A stretch of DNA of 19,596 nt, from NCBI GenBank assembly GCA_023230485.1, contig JALNXG010000067.1, forward strand, positions 1-19,596, read 5' to 3'. This document shows positions 6,414-15,252 of this stretch, in pieces. The stretch is from Melioribacteraceae bacterium. GTDB taxonomy: Bacteria; Bacteroidota; Ignavibacteria; Ignavibacteriales; Melioribacteraceae. The first letter of the stretch is position 1. The number at the start of each line of letters is the position of its first letter. The notes under the pieces were generated by a model. The model was not told the origin of the DNA and searched no databases. It saw nothing but the letters and a program-made list of their open reading frames with translations. The position numbers were made by a program, and so were the translations under genes.

Positions 6414-9400
6414 ATGATACTAACACCACAGAAAGCGTTAAATAAAGCGTATCGTAGGCAATCAATAAATAAAGACTCTTTAGTAGTTTTCAAATCGCAA
6501 TTATTATTACTACTAGATAGTGTTAATAAAGAGAGTGAAGAGAATCATAAGAATGATTTTATACAGTTCCTTAATGATACTTTCTATAAGGGTAAACACT
6601 ATATAAATACGAAAGATAAGATTGATTGTGTTATTAATGCTGGTACAAAAAATGATGATGATGTTAATGTTATAATTGAACATAAAAGTCCATCTAATAA
6701 GTCTGAGATGATTACTATTTCAGACATAAACAAAAAAGCACTTCAAGAATCTATTTTGTATTATATGCGTGAAAGGTTCGATAAAGATGGAAAGGATAAT
6801 AATACCAATCTAAAGCAAATTCTAATCACTAATAATTCTGATCTATTTATATTTGATGCAGTTATAATTGAAAATTTATTTGCTAAGAATAAAAGATTTA
6901 AAAAAGACTTTATCGAATTTGAAGCTGGTCAAAAATCAGGTGGTGATACTGGCTTTTTCTATAATTCAATATGTAAACCATTCATAGAATCTATCAAAGA
7001 TACTATTGAATTTACTTATGTCAACCTTACAGACTATCGAAAGTTACTAGAATCCAACGATGATAGCTCAAAAATACTAAATTTGTACAAGCTATTTTCA
7101 CCTACGCATCTTCTCAAACTGAATTTTTCTAATGACAGTAATACACTAGATAAAAACTTTTATAATGAGCTTCTTCATATCATTGGTTTGGAAGAGGTAA
7201 AGGATGGCGGTAAAAAAGTAATACAGCAATGTAAAAAGCCAAACTATGGTTCAATATTAGAAAACACTATTGATCAAGTAAAAACCGAAGTCCGATTGTC
7301 AGACGTATCTAATATTAAGAGCTTTGGTGAAACTAGAGATGAGCAAATTTATAATATTTCGCTTGAATTAGTCATCACTTGGATTAATAGAATCCTCTTC
7401 CTAAAACTCTTAGAATCTCAACTGATTTCTTATAATAATTCTAATGAATATAAATTCGTTGATATAAAGAATATAACTGACAACGACTCTTTATATCTGT
7501 TGTTTTTTAAAGTGTTAGCAGTTAAAACAAATGACAGAAGAAACGATATAGCTGAGAAATACAAGCAAGTTCCATATCTAAACAGTTCGCTATTTGAAAT
7601 AACTGAATTAGAGCGTCAAGCTATTGGTATAAATACATTATCTAATAATTTGAAACTGCCTCTGGCTTCTAGTACGGTACTAAAAGATAATAATGGAAAG
7701 CGTTTATCAGGAGAAAAAGAAGCTCTATCATATCTACTAGAATTTTTAGATGCCTATAATTTCTCATCGGAAGGTACAGCACAAGTTCAAGAAGACAATA
7801 AAACCCTTATTAATGCAGCAGTTCTAGGACTTATTTATGAGAAGTTAAACGGATACAAAGACGGCTCTTTCTTTACTCCTGGCTATATTACTATGTATAT
7901 GTGCCATGAGACTATCAGGCGTGCTGTGGTACAGAAATTCAACGATTCGATTGATGATGTGACGTTCGATTCTTTCGATGATTTAACCGCATATACTCGT
8001 AGATACTTCAAAGCAGATGATATTACTAGATTCAATAAGATTGTAAATTCTATTCGTATCTGTGACCCTGCCGTTGGTTCTGGTCATTTCCTTGTTTCAG
8101 CACTCAATGAATTGATTGCTATTAAGCACGAACTCGGAATACTAGCAGATAAAGAGCTTAAACCACTACCGATAGACCTAGAGATTGAAAATGATGAACT
8201 TATGATAACAGATAGGTTCGATGAGTTATTTTCATATAATCCAAATAGTAAAGACTCGCAGAACATACAAGAAACTCTATTCCATGAGAAACAAACACTA
8301 ATAGAGAATTGCCTTTTCGGTGTGGATATTAATCCTAATTCTGTAAAGATATGTAGGCTTCGATTGTGGATAGAACTACTTAAAAATACTTACTACAAGG
8401 AGAACGGTGAGTTAGAAGTACTACCAAATATTGATATAAACATAAAGTGTGGTAACTCGCTGATAGCTCGCTTTGATATTGATACTCCAATTTCTAAAGC
8501 ATTGAAGAAAAGTAAACTCAAAGTGCAAGATTACAAAGATGCTGTATATGGATATAAAAATGCTAAAAGTAAGGAACAAAAAGAAAATCTAGAAAATCTG
8601 ATTGCTGAGATAAAAGGGAATTTCCAGAGTGAGGTTGCATCAAACGATAAACGACTTTTAAACCTCATAAAGCTACGTAGCGAGCTTGAGAAACTTGAAA
8701 CACAAGATACAATGTTTGAAATGTCAAAAGCTGAAGAGAAGACCTACGAAAAGCAAATGAAGACATATAAAGCTGACATAACAAAGTTAGAAGCTGAATT
8801 GGAAGAAATCAAAAGTAATCGCATATACGACAATGCTTTTGAGTGGCGGTTTGAGTTCCCAGAAATACTAGCAGACAATGGTGATTTCATTGGTTTCGAT
8901 GTTGTTATTGGGAATCCACCGTATGGGGTGAAACTAAGTTCTGATGTCAGGAATATTATAGAGAAAACTTATAAAAAAGTACCTGACTATGAAATTTATT
9001 ACTGGTTTTTGAATTTGAGCCATAGATTAATAAGTAATAAATCGTATTCATCTATGATTATTCCAAACACAATATTATTTAATGTAGGTGCACAAGATTA
9101 TAGATTGAGAATGTTAGATGATTGGAAGTTTCTTGAGTTGTTAGATTTAACCGATTTAAATATATTTTCTGATGCAACTGTAAGAAATATAGTTTATTTA
9201 GCTTCTAAAAATAATGAGAAGATCAGTTCACTTTATTATAGACAGACTAATAGTATCACGACTTTCGATGAATTAGTATCAAAGGATTTGCAAGAACTAG
9301 ATTATAGCTTGATTAAGATTAATAATGCAAATTGGGGACTACTCTTTAAGCTGTCAATCAACGTTTTAAATTTAATTTCTAAAATTAAATCAACTACAAT

Positions 9401-10097
9401 TGAATTGTCTAATACTTTCCCAGACACAAGCCAAGGTTTAATTGCTTATGATAAATATAGAGGTCAGTCACAAGAAATTATTAAAAACAGAGTTTACCAT
9501 ACATTCCAAAAAACTAAAGAAACACATAAAAAGTGGTTGTATGGTGGAGATGTTACAAAATATAATGTATGCTGGAATGAGAAAGAATTTATTGAATATG
9601 GTGATGGAATTGCAAACCCCCGTGATCCTAAGTTTTTTAAAGGTGAAAGAATATTAATAAGAGAAATTACAAATCCATCAATATTTGCGGCATTAACAAA
9701 AGATGAATATTATAATGATCCTGCAATTTTAATTATCATGGCTAATAAAGAGAGCGATTTTGATATTAGAACTTTACTAGCAATATTTAATTCACGTTTC
9801 GCATCATTCTATCATTTCAATTCTTCTCCCAAAGCAAAGAAGGGTGCATTCCCTAAGATCCTAGTTTATGACATAAACAATTTTCCAATCCCTAAAATAG
9901 ATGAAGTTGACCAAAAACCAATAATTACTTTAGTTGACCAAATCCTAGAAATCAAAAGAGCTAACCCAGAAGCCAACACCACAGAGATAGAGTGGGAAAT
10001 AGACCTACTTGTTTACAAACTGTATGATTTGACTTATGATGAGGTGCTTATAGTTGACCCAGAGACGAGTATTACAAGGGAGGTTTATGGTGGGTAG
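6414..10097 (+). CDS. Type IIG-like restriction-modification enzyme (Eco57I/TaqI-type)
   Basis: A 1227-aa fusion of nuclease, adenine methyltransferase and target-recognition regions in one chain, as in type IIG enzymes. The N-terminus (LTPQKALNKAYRRQ) matches the opening of the DUF7149 family. D71 with E89-H-K91 in VIIEHKSPS is a plausible PD-(D/E)XK nuclease centre. The methyltransferase has FFTPGYITMYM (486-496), motif I DPAVGSGHF (551-559), FGVDINP (635-641) and motif IV NPPY (834-837), which indicates N6-adenine methylation. A charged coiled coil fills about 700-802. The TaqI-like specificity region spans about 1000-1165. The ATG follows an A-run without a Shine-Dalgarno site. It leads an operon with the 86-aa and TIR genes. 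It would methylate self DNA and cut unmethylated phage DNA. All key motifs are intact. Confidence 0.9.
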   Translation: MILTPQKALNKAYRRQSINKDSLVVFKSQLLLLLDSVNKESEENHKNDFIQFLNDTFYKGKHYINTKDKIDCVINAGTKNDDDVNVIIEHKSPSNKSEMITISDINKKALQESILYYMRERFDKDGKDNNTNLKQILITNNSDLFIFDAVIIENLFAKNKRFKKDFIEFEAGQKSGGDTGFFYNSICKPFIESIKDTIEFTYVNLTDYRKLLESNDDSSKILNLYKLFSPTHLLKLNFSNDSNTLDKNFYNELLHIIGLEEVKDGGKKVIQQCKKPNYGSILENTIDQVKTEVRLSDVSNIKSFGETRDEQIYNISLELVITWINRILFLKLLESQLISYNNSNEYKFVDIKNITDNDSLYLLFFKVLAVKTNDRRNDIAEKYKQVPYLNSSLFEITELERQAIGINTLSNNLKLPLASSTVLKDNNGKRLSGEKEALSYLLEFLDAYNFSSEGTAQVQEDNKTLINAAVLGLIYEKLNGYKDGSFFTPGYITMYMCHETIRRAVVQKFNDSIDDVTFDSFDDLTAYTRRYFKADDITRFNKIVNSIRICDPAVGSGHFLVSALNELIAIKHELGILADKELKPLPIDLEIENDELMITDRFDELFSYNPNSKDSQNIQETLFHEKQTLIENCLFGVDINPNSVKICRLRLWIELLKNTYYKENGELEVLPNIDINIKCGNSLIARFDIDTPISKALKKSKLKVQDYKDAVYGYKNAKSKEQKENLENLIAEIKGNFQSEVASNDKRLLNLIKLRSELEKLETQDTMFEMSKAEEKTYEKQMKTYKADITKLEAELEEIKSNRIYDNAFEWRFEFPEILADNGDFIGFDVVIGNPPYGVKLSSDVRNIIEKTYKKVPDYEIYYWFLNLSHRLISNKSYSSMIIPNTILFNVGAQDYRLRMLDDWKFLELLDLTDLNIFSDATVRNIVYLASKNNEKISSLYYRQTNSITTFDELVSKDLQELDYSLIKINNANWGLLFKLSINVLNLISKIKSTTIELSNTFPDTSQGLIAYDKYRGQSQEIIKNRVYHTFQKTKETHKKWLYGGDVTKYNVCWNEKEFIEYGDGIANPRDPKFFKGERILIREITNPSIFAALTKDEYYNDPAILIIMANKESDFDIRTLLAIFNSRFASFYHFNSSPKAKKGAFPKILVYDINNFPIPKIDEVDQKPIITLVDQILEIKRANPEANTTEIEWEIDLLVYKLYDLTYDEVLIVDPETSITREVYGG

Positions 10098-10347
10098 AGA
10101 ATTTGAATTGGTAGATAGAGAAGAAGCTAAAGAAATACTATTGACTAACAATCCCGAGTTAAAGATTATATATAAAGAAGATGAATTAGAGGAAGAAGTA
10201 GATGGAGTATGCGAGGATATAGAGAAAGTCCGAAAGTTTATGAATGGGGTAAATGAAATGATAGAAGAGATTGAACAATCAGATCCAAAATTTGCAAAAC
10301 TACTTAAAGATAAGTTTTATAATTTGGACGAAGATGAAATATGGTAA
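10087..10347 (+). CDS. Small acidic protein of the RM-TIR operon
   Basis: Not recognised. The start at 10087 is preferred because AAGGGAGG (10076-10083) precedes that ATG by three bases; an earlier in-frame start at 10054 would lie deep in the upstream gene. This gives 86 aa overlapping the last 11 bases of the restriction-modification gene, so translation is probably coupled. The protein is strongly acidic (EDELEEEVDGVCEDIEKV), predicted helical, and ends NLDEDEIW. It has no helix-turn-helix, signal or membrane segment. The acidic character and the position between restriction enzyme and TIR gene would fit a modulator or inhibitor of either neighbour, but nothing in the sequence proves that. 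Confidence 0.75.
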   Translation: MVGREFELVDREEAKEILLTNNPELKIIYKEDELEEEVDGVCEDIEKVRKFMNGVNEMIEEIEQSDPKFAKLLKDKFYNLDEDEIW

Positions 10348-10377
10348 GGCAAGAGGTGATTATTATAAGAGAGGGAT

Positions 10378-11334
10378 ATGATGGGAATTAATGGCATCAA
10401 AAAATTAGAATTGATAAGTGATATTGGTCGTAAATTACAAGAAAAATTTACTTTTGATGAAATTGATAATTATCTTAATACATATCAAATAAAGACTAAG
10501 CACAATAATGAATTTGTTAGCAAATGGTCATATATTAAAGAGGTTTTACCTAGTGCAGATAGCAATACTGTTTTAAAAATTGCTAAAGAGTTAGAATTAA
10601 TTGAAGTTAAGCCACAAGAAGTTGAAAAAGAAAAAGTCAAAAAAAATAGTTCGGAACTGGTAGAATTATGGGGGCATAACTATGAAAGTAAGTACAAGCT
10701 ATTCATAAGTCATAAACATTCCATACAAAAAGAATGTAAAATTTTTAGTGATAAACTTAAAACATTTAATATCGAATGTTTCGTGGCACATAATAGTGTA
10801 ACTGTTACCAAGCCTTGGCAAGATTCAATAGAAAAAGCATTACAAACTTGTGACGGATTACTCGCAATACTTACAGAAGATTTTTATGAAAGTGAATGGA
10901 CAGAACAAGAAGTAGGTGCTGCAATAGGAAGGAATATAGATACTTTCTCAATAAATCTCGGTTCAAATCCTTTAGGATTTTTAAATAGGTTTCAATCAAT
11001 TCCTTTCAAGAATATAGAAACCGATTATAAACAAATCCTATCATATTTAATTGAAAACGAGAATATACTATCTAATTTGATTGCTATGTTAGAAAACTCT
11101 GTTGATTATAACAAGATTAATGAAGTATATGACATTTTCGATATGAAACAAAAGCAGTTCATTTCAGATTTCCATGCTGAAAGTCTAGTTCAAGCCTTCA
11201 ATAAGAATAAGTATTTAAGTGAGAGTTATAAATTTGGTGGAAGTATAAGAAATCCTCGAAAGGAAGGTATGAATAAATTACTTTACAAATTAACAAACAA
11301 GGATTACTCGAATAAGCTAATTATTCCAAAATAG
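10378..11334 (+). CDS. TIR-domain defence protein with AbiJ-like N-terminus
   Basis: A 318-aa protein. Residues about 105-228 are a TIR domain: YKLFISHKHS (first strand), CFVAHNSVTVTKPWQDSIEKAL (BB-loop region), CDGLLAILTEDFYES, and W174-TEQ-E178, the W-x3-E arrangement whose Glu is catalytic in NAD-cleaving TIR enzymes. Residues about 10-75 (ISDIGRKLQEKFTFDEIDNY ... LKIAKELEL) resemble the small helical domain found at the N-terminus of AbiJ-type abortive-infection proteins, so they may sense or bind. A Lys/Glu-rich linker (78-90) joins them, and about 230-318 is an unassigned helical tail. It starts 30 bases after the 86-aa gene with GAGAGG upstream; a second ATG follows directly. Expected role: cell-suicide NADase during phage attack. 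The TIR call is firm; the N-terminal assignment is tentative. Confidence 0.85.
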   Translation: MMGINGIKKLELISDIGRKLQEKFTFDEIDNYLNTYQIKTKHNNEFVSKWSYIKEVLPSADSNTVLKIAKELELIEVKPQEVEKEKVKKNSSELVELWGHNYESKYKLFISHKHSIQKECKIFSDKLKTFNIECFVAHNSVTVTKPWQDSIEKALQTCDGLLAILTEDFYESEWTEQEVGAAIGRNIDTFSINLGSNPLGFLNRFQSIPFKNIETDYKQILSYLIENENILSNLIAMLENSVDYNKINEVYDIFDMKQKQFISDFHAESLVQAFNKNKYLSESYKFGGSIRNPRKEGMNKLLYKLTNKDYSNKLIIPK

Positions 11335-11591
11335 AAATAAATTAAATTTTATTATTTTATTGTATCGTAAAATTTAAAAAATTGGCGACTTTCTAAATAT
11401 ATAATAATTTCGATTACGTAACTGTCTAGCTATATGATTTATATGTTTTATGAAATCATTTTTATTTTAGCACCTCTGCCAACTTGATTCATCTGCTATT
11501 GTTAGTTTATTAGTTACATAACTATATGAGTATTAATTTGATTTTTAGTATTTTCTAAATTTAATTAAAGACAATTCATTAGGACTTATCT

Positions 11592-12782
11592 ATGGATAAT
11601 AGAATTACTAAAATCTCATCATTTATTGAATCTATAAATATTGAATCCCATCTCAAAAGACATCCAATTGAGAATCCATTGTTCTTATTTACTAAGACGA
11701 ATAGATTAAAAGTTGATATTGCTCTACATAAGAAAATTACTATTGTTGTAGATGAAGTTTTCCATATCTTAAATAATAACAGTAATATTGTTGATAAACA
11801 GATGATTAGAGATGTAATTAATCAATCTTTAAAACTTTATTTAAAGAAACAACCTTATGACAAGCTATTACTAAGTGAATTATTAAATCAAAAGGATTTC
11901 CAAATATTTATTCCAATAGAAGGATTAATAATAAATCGAAAAATAGTTTTTGGTAATTTAGAATTCTTTAGACTTACCGAACGGTATATAAGAAATACTT
12001 TTGATTCCGAAACAGCATTTCATTTCGATGATTTTCTACATTCTAGTAGCAAGAATAAGGATACAATTAATATCTATTGTAAAGTTAACGTAAAAGCATT
12101 GAATTCTAAAACTGCAAAATTGAAAGCAACCAGTCAAATTAATGATGTTCTTAACTATCTCAATTTCTTTTCATCACTATCAAATGAAATTGTCGATTCA
12201 GGTAAAGTATATATTCCAAGTTATAGTAGTCTGAACAGGAATATAATTACATTATCAATTGGAAATAATACAAAGATATCTCATTTTTCTTCAAATAGAA
12301 TTAAATCATTCAATATTAATGATTTAAAATATGATATAGGGCTTCAAAAGGTATTTAATAAAGCTAAAAAATTATACAAATCTACTAATACAAATAAGAA
12401 CAAGAAACAGCTATTGTTTTCAATTCAAAATTGCGGTTCGGCCATGTGGGATGATGATAATAATAAAAGTATCCTACTTTATTTTTCAAGTATAGAGTCA
12501 TTATTATTCCCGCAGGGTTCTCAAGAATTAAGTTTCAAGTCAGCGTTATTTATTGCGACTCTATTAAATAAGAAAAAAGGTATTGATAGATTTAAAATGT
12601 ATCAATTGTTGAAAAACTTATATAACAAGAGATCTTTACTGATACACGGAAAAGAAACAGTCATTACAAATGATGAATTAGAGGAATTGAGGATAATCAC
12701 TGTTAGATTAATATTGTTTTATTTCTCAAATGGGCATAAATTAAAGAACATTGAAGAGTATATTCTAAAAGAATTACTTTAA
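11592..12782 (+). CDS. HEPN (Apea-like) domain protein
   Basis: A 396-aa protein whose C-terminal region (about 290-380) is an Apea-like HEPN domain: LLYFSSIESLLFPQG begins the helical bundle, and R347-SLLI-H352-G is the R-x4-H motif that forms the RNase active site in HEPN toxins and defence proteins. The N-terminal about 280 residues are unrecognised, with mixed strands and helices (GLIINRKIVFGNLEFFRLTE), and presumably sense the trigger. No signal peptide or membrane segment is seen. It is separated from the TIR gene by 257 non-coding bases, so it probably has its own promoter, and it stands without an obvious antitoxin. The likely role is RNA cleavage in abortive infection. The HEPN call rests on the motif and helix pattern. 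Confidence 0.75.
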   Translation: MDNRITKISSFIESINIESHLKRHPIENPLFLFTKTNRLKVDIALHKKITIVVDEVFHILNNNSNIVDKQMIRDVINQSLKLYLKKQPYDKLLLSELLNQKDFQIFIPIEGLIINRKIVFGNLEFFRLTERYIRNTFDSETAFHFDDFLHSSSKNKDTINIYCKVNVKALNSKTAKLKATSQINDVLNYLNFFSSLSNEIVDSGKVYIPSYSSLNRNIITLSIGNNTKISHFSSNRIKSFNINDLKYDIGLQKVFNKAKKLYKSTNTNKNKKQLLFSIQNCGSAMWDDDNNKSILLYFSSIESLLFPQGSQELSFKSALFIATLLNKKKGIDRFKMYQLLKNLYNKRSLLIHGKETVITNDELEELRIITVRLILFYFSNGHKLKNIEEYILKELL

Positions 12783-12886
12783 TTGTAAAGTTCAACAACA
12801 CATACTAAAATATTTTTTAAATTAATGGTTGTAAATATGTCAGAAGATAAACTAGATATAAGAAAATTAATTTCTATAAAATACTA

Positions 12887-13282
12887 TCAAATCACAGACC
12901 TAATAAACTCTTTTATTTCTTCATCGAAATCAGCAGATAATATCCACTTACAGTAGTCTTTTTCATCAGTCAGCTTCTTCCCTTTGTGCTTACCAAAATT
13001 GAAGACTGGGTTATCATCTACAAATATGATTTGATCCGTAAGTCCAACTCTTCTATTTGGTGCTGGAGCTGTTCTTGGTGCAATTTCATCTATATTATCA
13101 TTTTCTCTGTCTAACTGCTTTGCTAGTATCTTAACTGTTGCAATTACGTCAGCAGATGCGTTGTGAGCGTTTTGCATATCCTCACCAGTATAAACCTTCA
13201 ACATCGAGGATAAATCCTTAGGGTGCTGAAGCAATGCCAATTTGAAGGAATCTATTATGGTTGAGTTTTTAGTAATACGTGG
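12887..13282 (-). pseudogene. 5'-truncated DnaQ-like 3'-5' exonuclease
   Basis: The open frame runs from 13282 to 12887 (about 131 codons; a TTG at 13240 could start 117 aa). It matches the C-terminal part of DnaQ/epsilon-type exonucleases: PKDLSSMLKVYTGEDMQNAH then NASADVIATVKILAKQL contains the Exo III H-x4-D motif. It ends with FNFGKHKGKKL ... YCKWILSADF, the usual tail of these proteins. The DxE (Exo I) and Exo II motifs that should lie upstream are absent. The frame is stopped at 13283-13285 and the DNA beyond becomes AT-rich and non-coding. It cannot be a working exonuclease and looks like a chromosomal gene fragment, with less AT-biased codons than its neighbours. Confidence 0.75.
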
Positions 13283-13385
13283 TTAAATAGATTAATTAAA
13301 TATTTTAATACAATTAACAAGGGACATATTTAATATCCAATGAATCTAAAGACAATTGAAAGTTGATAAAATAAAAAATACAATA

Positions 13386-13408
13386 TTAATTCACAAAGTC
13401 TGAACAAT
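13386..13408 (+). repeat. Direct repeat, left copy
   Basis: A 23-bp sequence with core CACAAAGTCTGAA; 21 of 23 bases match 14729-14751. The two copies bracket the IPT/TIG gene. A TTGACA box (13418-13423) and a partly symmetric sequence (13429-13445) follow, and may belong to that gene's promoter. Confidence 0.75.
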
Positions 13409-13547
13409 TTTAAAATCTTGACAGCCTCGTAACCTTAGGGACTACGTATATATGAAGAAATATTAGTATAACGTAAGAGATTATATTTTTTTTATTTATA
13501 ATTAATTTGTAAATTCACGTTTTCAACAATATTAAAGAGAGGAAGGT

Positions 13548-14717
13548 ATGTCAAATTCAACTACTCCAATGCAGGTTGATGCTCCAAGTAAAGATGCAAA
13601 ACAGGGTGAAGTCCCTAATTCATATATCTTTAGTCAAACTGGTAATATTTGTATTTCCACAACAGAAGTTGACAAAGGGGTAATTTCATCAGAAGTGAGA
13701 GAAGTTTTTGAGGAAGTAACTGTATTTTTTGCAGCACTAACAAAAGCATTAGCTAAGGTAGGAACTAGTATGTATAATTATGGTGATTTAAATCAGATAA
13801 TTCAAGAGTCAGGTTTTTTTGCACAAGTAGAGGCTGCTCGTTTTTCATTTAAATCTACATCGGTAGGTGCAACGTTATCTACTGAATTTGTAGAAGTTAT
13901 TTTAGGTCTAGCAAATGGTTCTGCAGATACTGCTTTTGCGGCTTCAATGGTAGCTAGTATGGCTGGGAAAGCGAATGAGATAACCGTAAATGATACAAGT
14001 GTAAATACTACAGGTTACGTATCCAACATAATATTTGTTTGCGAATATTTATTGGGAGTACCAGTTATTTCAGCTGTAGTTACTAGCTTTGATACAACAG
14101 ACTCTACGAATAATTTTGATATAGGCTCTTGTGTGAAAGTCGGTTATGCTGGTAGTACTTGGACTTATAATAAAGAAACCTACATATTTGTTACTCCTGC
14201 ATTTATAGAGAAATTTGCGGGATCGTTAAGTTCGGCGGAAAATGACCCTGTCTATTTAGACTTTATAGATGAACTAGCGTCATTTATAAGTGACAAAACT
14301 GTTACAATTGACCTTTTGACAGATTTGACTAGTCAAGCTGCAATTCAGATTGGTGGGACAGTTACAGTAGGCGATAAAATAACTATAGAAGGAGCTGGTT
14401 TTGGTGATACTATGGGAATAGTCTACTTGGGTGATAAAACAGTTGCTACTGAATTCTTTCAGCCAACAATTGATGTTTGGACAGATAATCTAATCGAAAT
14501 AGATCTTACTACTGATTCTAACGTTAATCCCTCTAGCACTAGAGCTAAACTTGGTGATATAGTTGCAATTACAACTATTTTACCTGTATATATATTGAAA
14601 GATGGTGATACTGTGTCTTCGCCCACTTCTTATTCAGTTATGATTGCACCAGCTTCTACAGGGGGAACTTCTCAACATAGCATAGATGATAAAGAGAAAT
14701 CTAAAGGAAAAAAATAA
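13548..14717 (+). CDS. IPT/TIG-domain protein of unknown role
   Basis: A 389-aa Ser/Thr/Ala-rich protein. Residues about 264-350 fit an IPT/TIG immunoglobulin-like fold: VTVGDKITIEGAGFGDT then VYLGDKTVATEFF and VWTDNLIEIDL, the conserved G-x-GF-G turn and following strands. Residues 1-25 look disordered and lack a signal peptide; about 45-165 are helical and alanine-rich (VFFAALTKALAKV, AASMVASMAGKAN). The last ten residues are lysine-rich (DDKEKSKGKK). It has a strong ribosome site (GAGAGGAAGG) directly before the ATG. It lies alone between two direct repeats, which suggests a movable cargo unit. It might be a particle or cell-surface component exported without a cleaved signal, but the function is unknown. 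Confidence 0.7.
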   Translation: MSNSTTPMQVDAPSKDAKQGEVPNSYIFSQTGNICISTTEVDKGVISSEVREVFEEVTVFFAALTKALAKVGTSMYNYGDLNQIIQESGFFAQVEAARFSFKSTSVGATLSTEFVEVILGLANGSADTAFAASMVASMAGKANEITVNDTSVNTTGYVSNIIFVCEYLLGVPVISAVVTSFDTTDSTNNFDIGSCVKVGYAGSTWTYNKETYIFVTPAFIEKFAGSLSSAENDPVYLDFIDELASFISDKTVTIDLLTDLTSQAAIQIGGTVTVGDKITIEGAGFGDTMGIVYLGDKTVATEFFQPTIDVWTDNLIEIDLTTDSNVNPSSTRAKLGDIVAITTILPVYILKDGDTVSSPTSYSVMIAPASTGGTSQHSIDDKEKSKGKK

Positions 14718-14728
14718 CTGACATAATT

Positions 14729-14751
14729 TTAATCCACAAAGTCTGAATAAT
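14729..14751 (+). repeat. Direct repeat, right copy
   Basis: Partner of 13386-13408, starting 11 bases after the stop of the IPT/TIG gene. The similarity fades beyond the 23 bp. Confidence 0.75.
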
Positions 14752-14781
14752 CCTCAGTCCTAACGGCATCATAATATTTCC

Positions 14782-14845
14782 ACACGGTTTGGTAATTATC
14801 TCGTTATAATTCTTCTAAGCCGTGTATGGATAAACCTTTTTTTAT
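14782..14845 (+). terminator. Hairpin and T-run after the IPT/TIG gene
   Basis: ACACGG (14782-14787) pairs with CCGTGT (14820-14825), and inside it AATTAT pairs with ATAATT around CTCGTT. A T-run (about 14837-14843) lies roughly 10 bases beyond the stem. The gap makes it a less certain terminator. The rest of 14845-14926 holds short hairpins but no gene. Confidence 0.5.
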
Positions 14846-14926
14846 CTATTGTGTGATTCAATTTTTGCGAAAAGTATGGAAGGCTCGTCCTGTTTCTACG
14901 TAATCAGACGATTTGCTCGTTAAAGA

Positions 14927-15046
14927 TTACTTTTTCTTAGTCTTTTCTTTAACAGTTGTGCTTTTGTGACTATCAGCATATTTTTTTGTAACATACTGAC
15001 CAGTTTTAGCACTTCTGCTTTTCGTTGTTGATTTAGCTTTAGCCAT
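14927..15046 (-). CDS. Small basic protein (39 aa)
   Basis: The frame starts with MAKAKSTTKSRSAKTGQYVT and ends in KEKTKKK. It resembles short basic proteins with the pattern SAKTGQYVTKKYADSHKSTT, which recur in many bacterial genomes and have no settled function. Its leader ATAGAGGTTTG sits two bases before the ATG and is shared exactly with the next small gene. It is highly positively charged, so nucleic-acid binding is plausible. Confidence 0.75.
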   Translation of the reverse strand: MAKAKSTTKSRSAKTGQYVTKKYADSHKSTTVKEKTKKK

Positions 15047-15141
15047 TTCAAACCTCTATATTTTAGTTAAAAAATAGTGAATTACTGTCAAGATTTTAAA
15101 GATATTTCTTCTTAAAATTCTCTATTTTAGATTCGTCCCCA

Positions 15142-15252
15142 TTAGTCTAAATTATCACCCTTTTTCGTGACTTTTAGACCTTGTTTCTTTGCTTCTATTA
15201 CTAAAACATCAACAACAACCTTTTTTATTTGTTTTGCTAAGTCATTCGACAT
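15142..15252 (-). CDS. Small protein (36 aa)
   Basis: The frame begins MSNDLAKQIKKVVVDVLVIE and ends in DNLD. It reads as a single amphipathic helix (KQIKKVVVDVLVIEAKKQG) followed by a basic turn. The 11-base leader ATAGAGGTTTG precedes the ATG by two bases, as in the 39-aa gene about 100 bp downstream, so the two are probably expressed alike. The function is not recognised. Confidence 0.6.
   Translation of the reverse strand: MSNDLAKQIKKVVVDVLVIEAKKQGLKVTKKGDNLD

Noticed and set aside
8084..8266. Minus-strand 60-codon frame
   Set aside because: It lies inside the methyltransferase motif I region, whose protein motifs are clear on the plus strand.
9442..9657. Plus-strand 71-codon frame
   Set aside because: A frame-shifted shadow of the restriction enzyme's specificity region.
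12837..12956. Plus-strand 39-codon frame starting MSEDKLDIRK
   Set aside because: It overlaps the exonuclease remnant in antisense and has no ribosome site, so there is too little support.
13386..14820. Integron cassette (attC-like) reading of the repeats around the IPT/TIG gene
   Set aside because: The repeats lack the paired RYYYAAC/GTTRRRY core sites, and the integrase is not an integron type.
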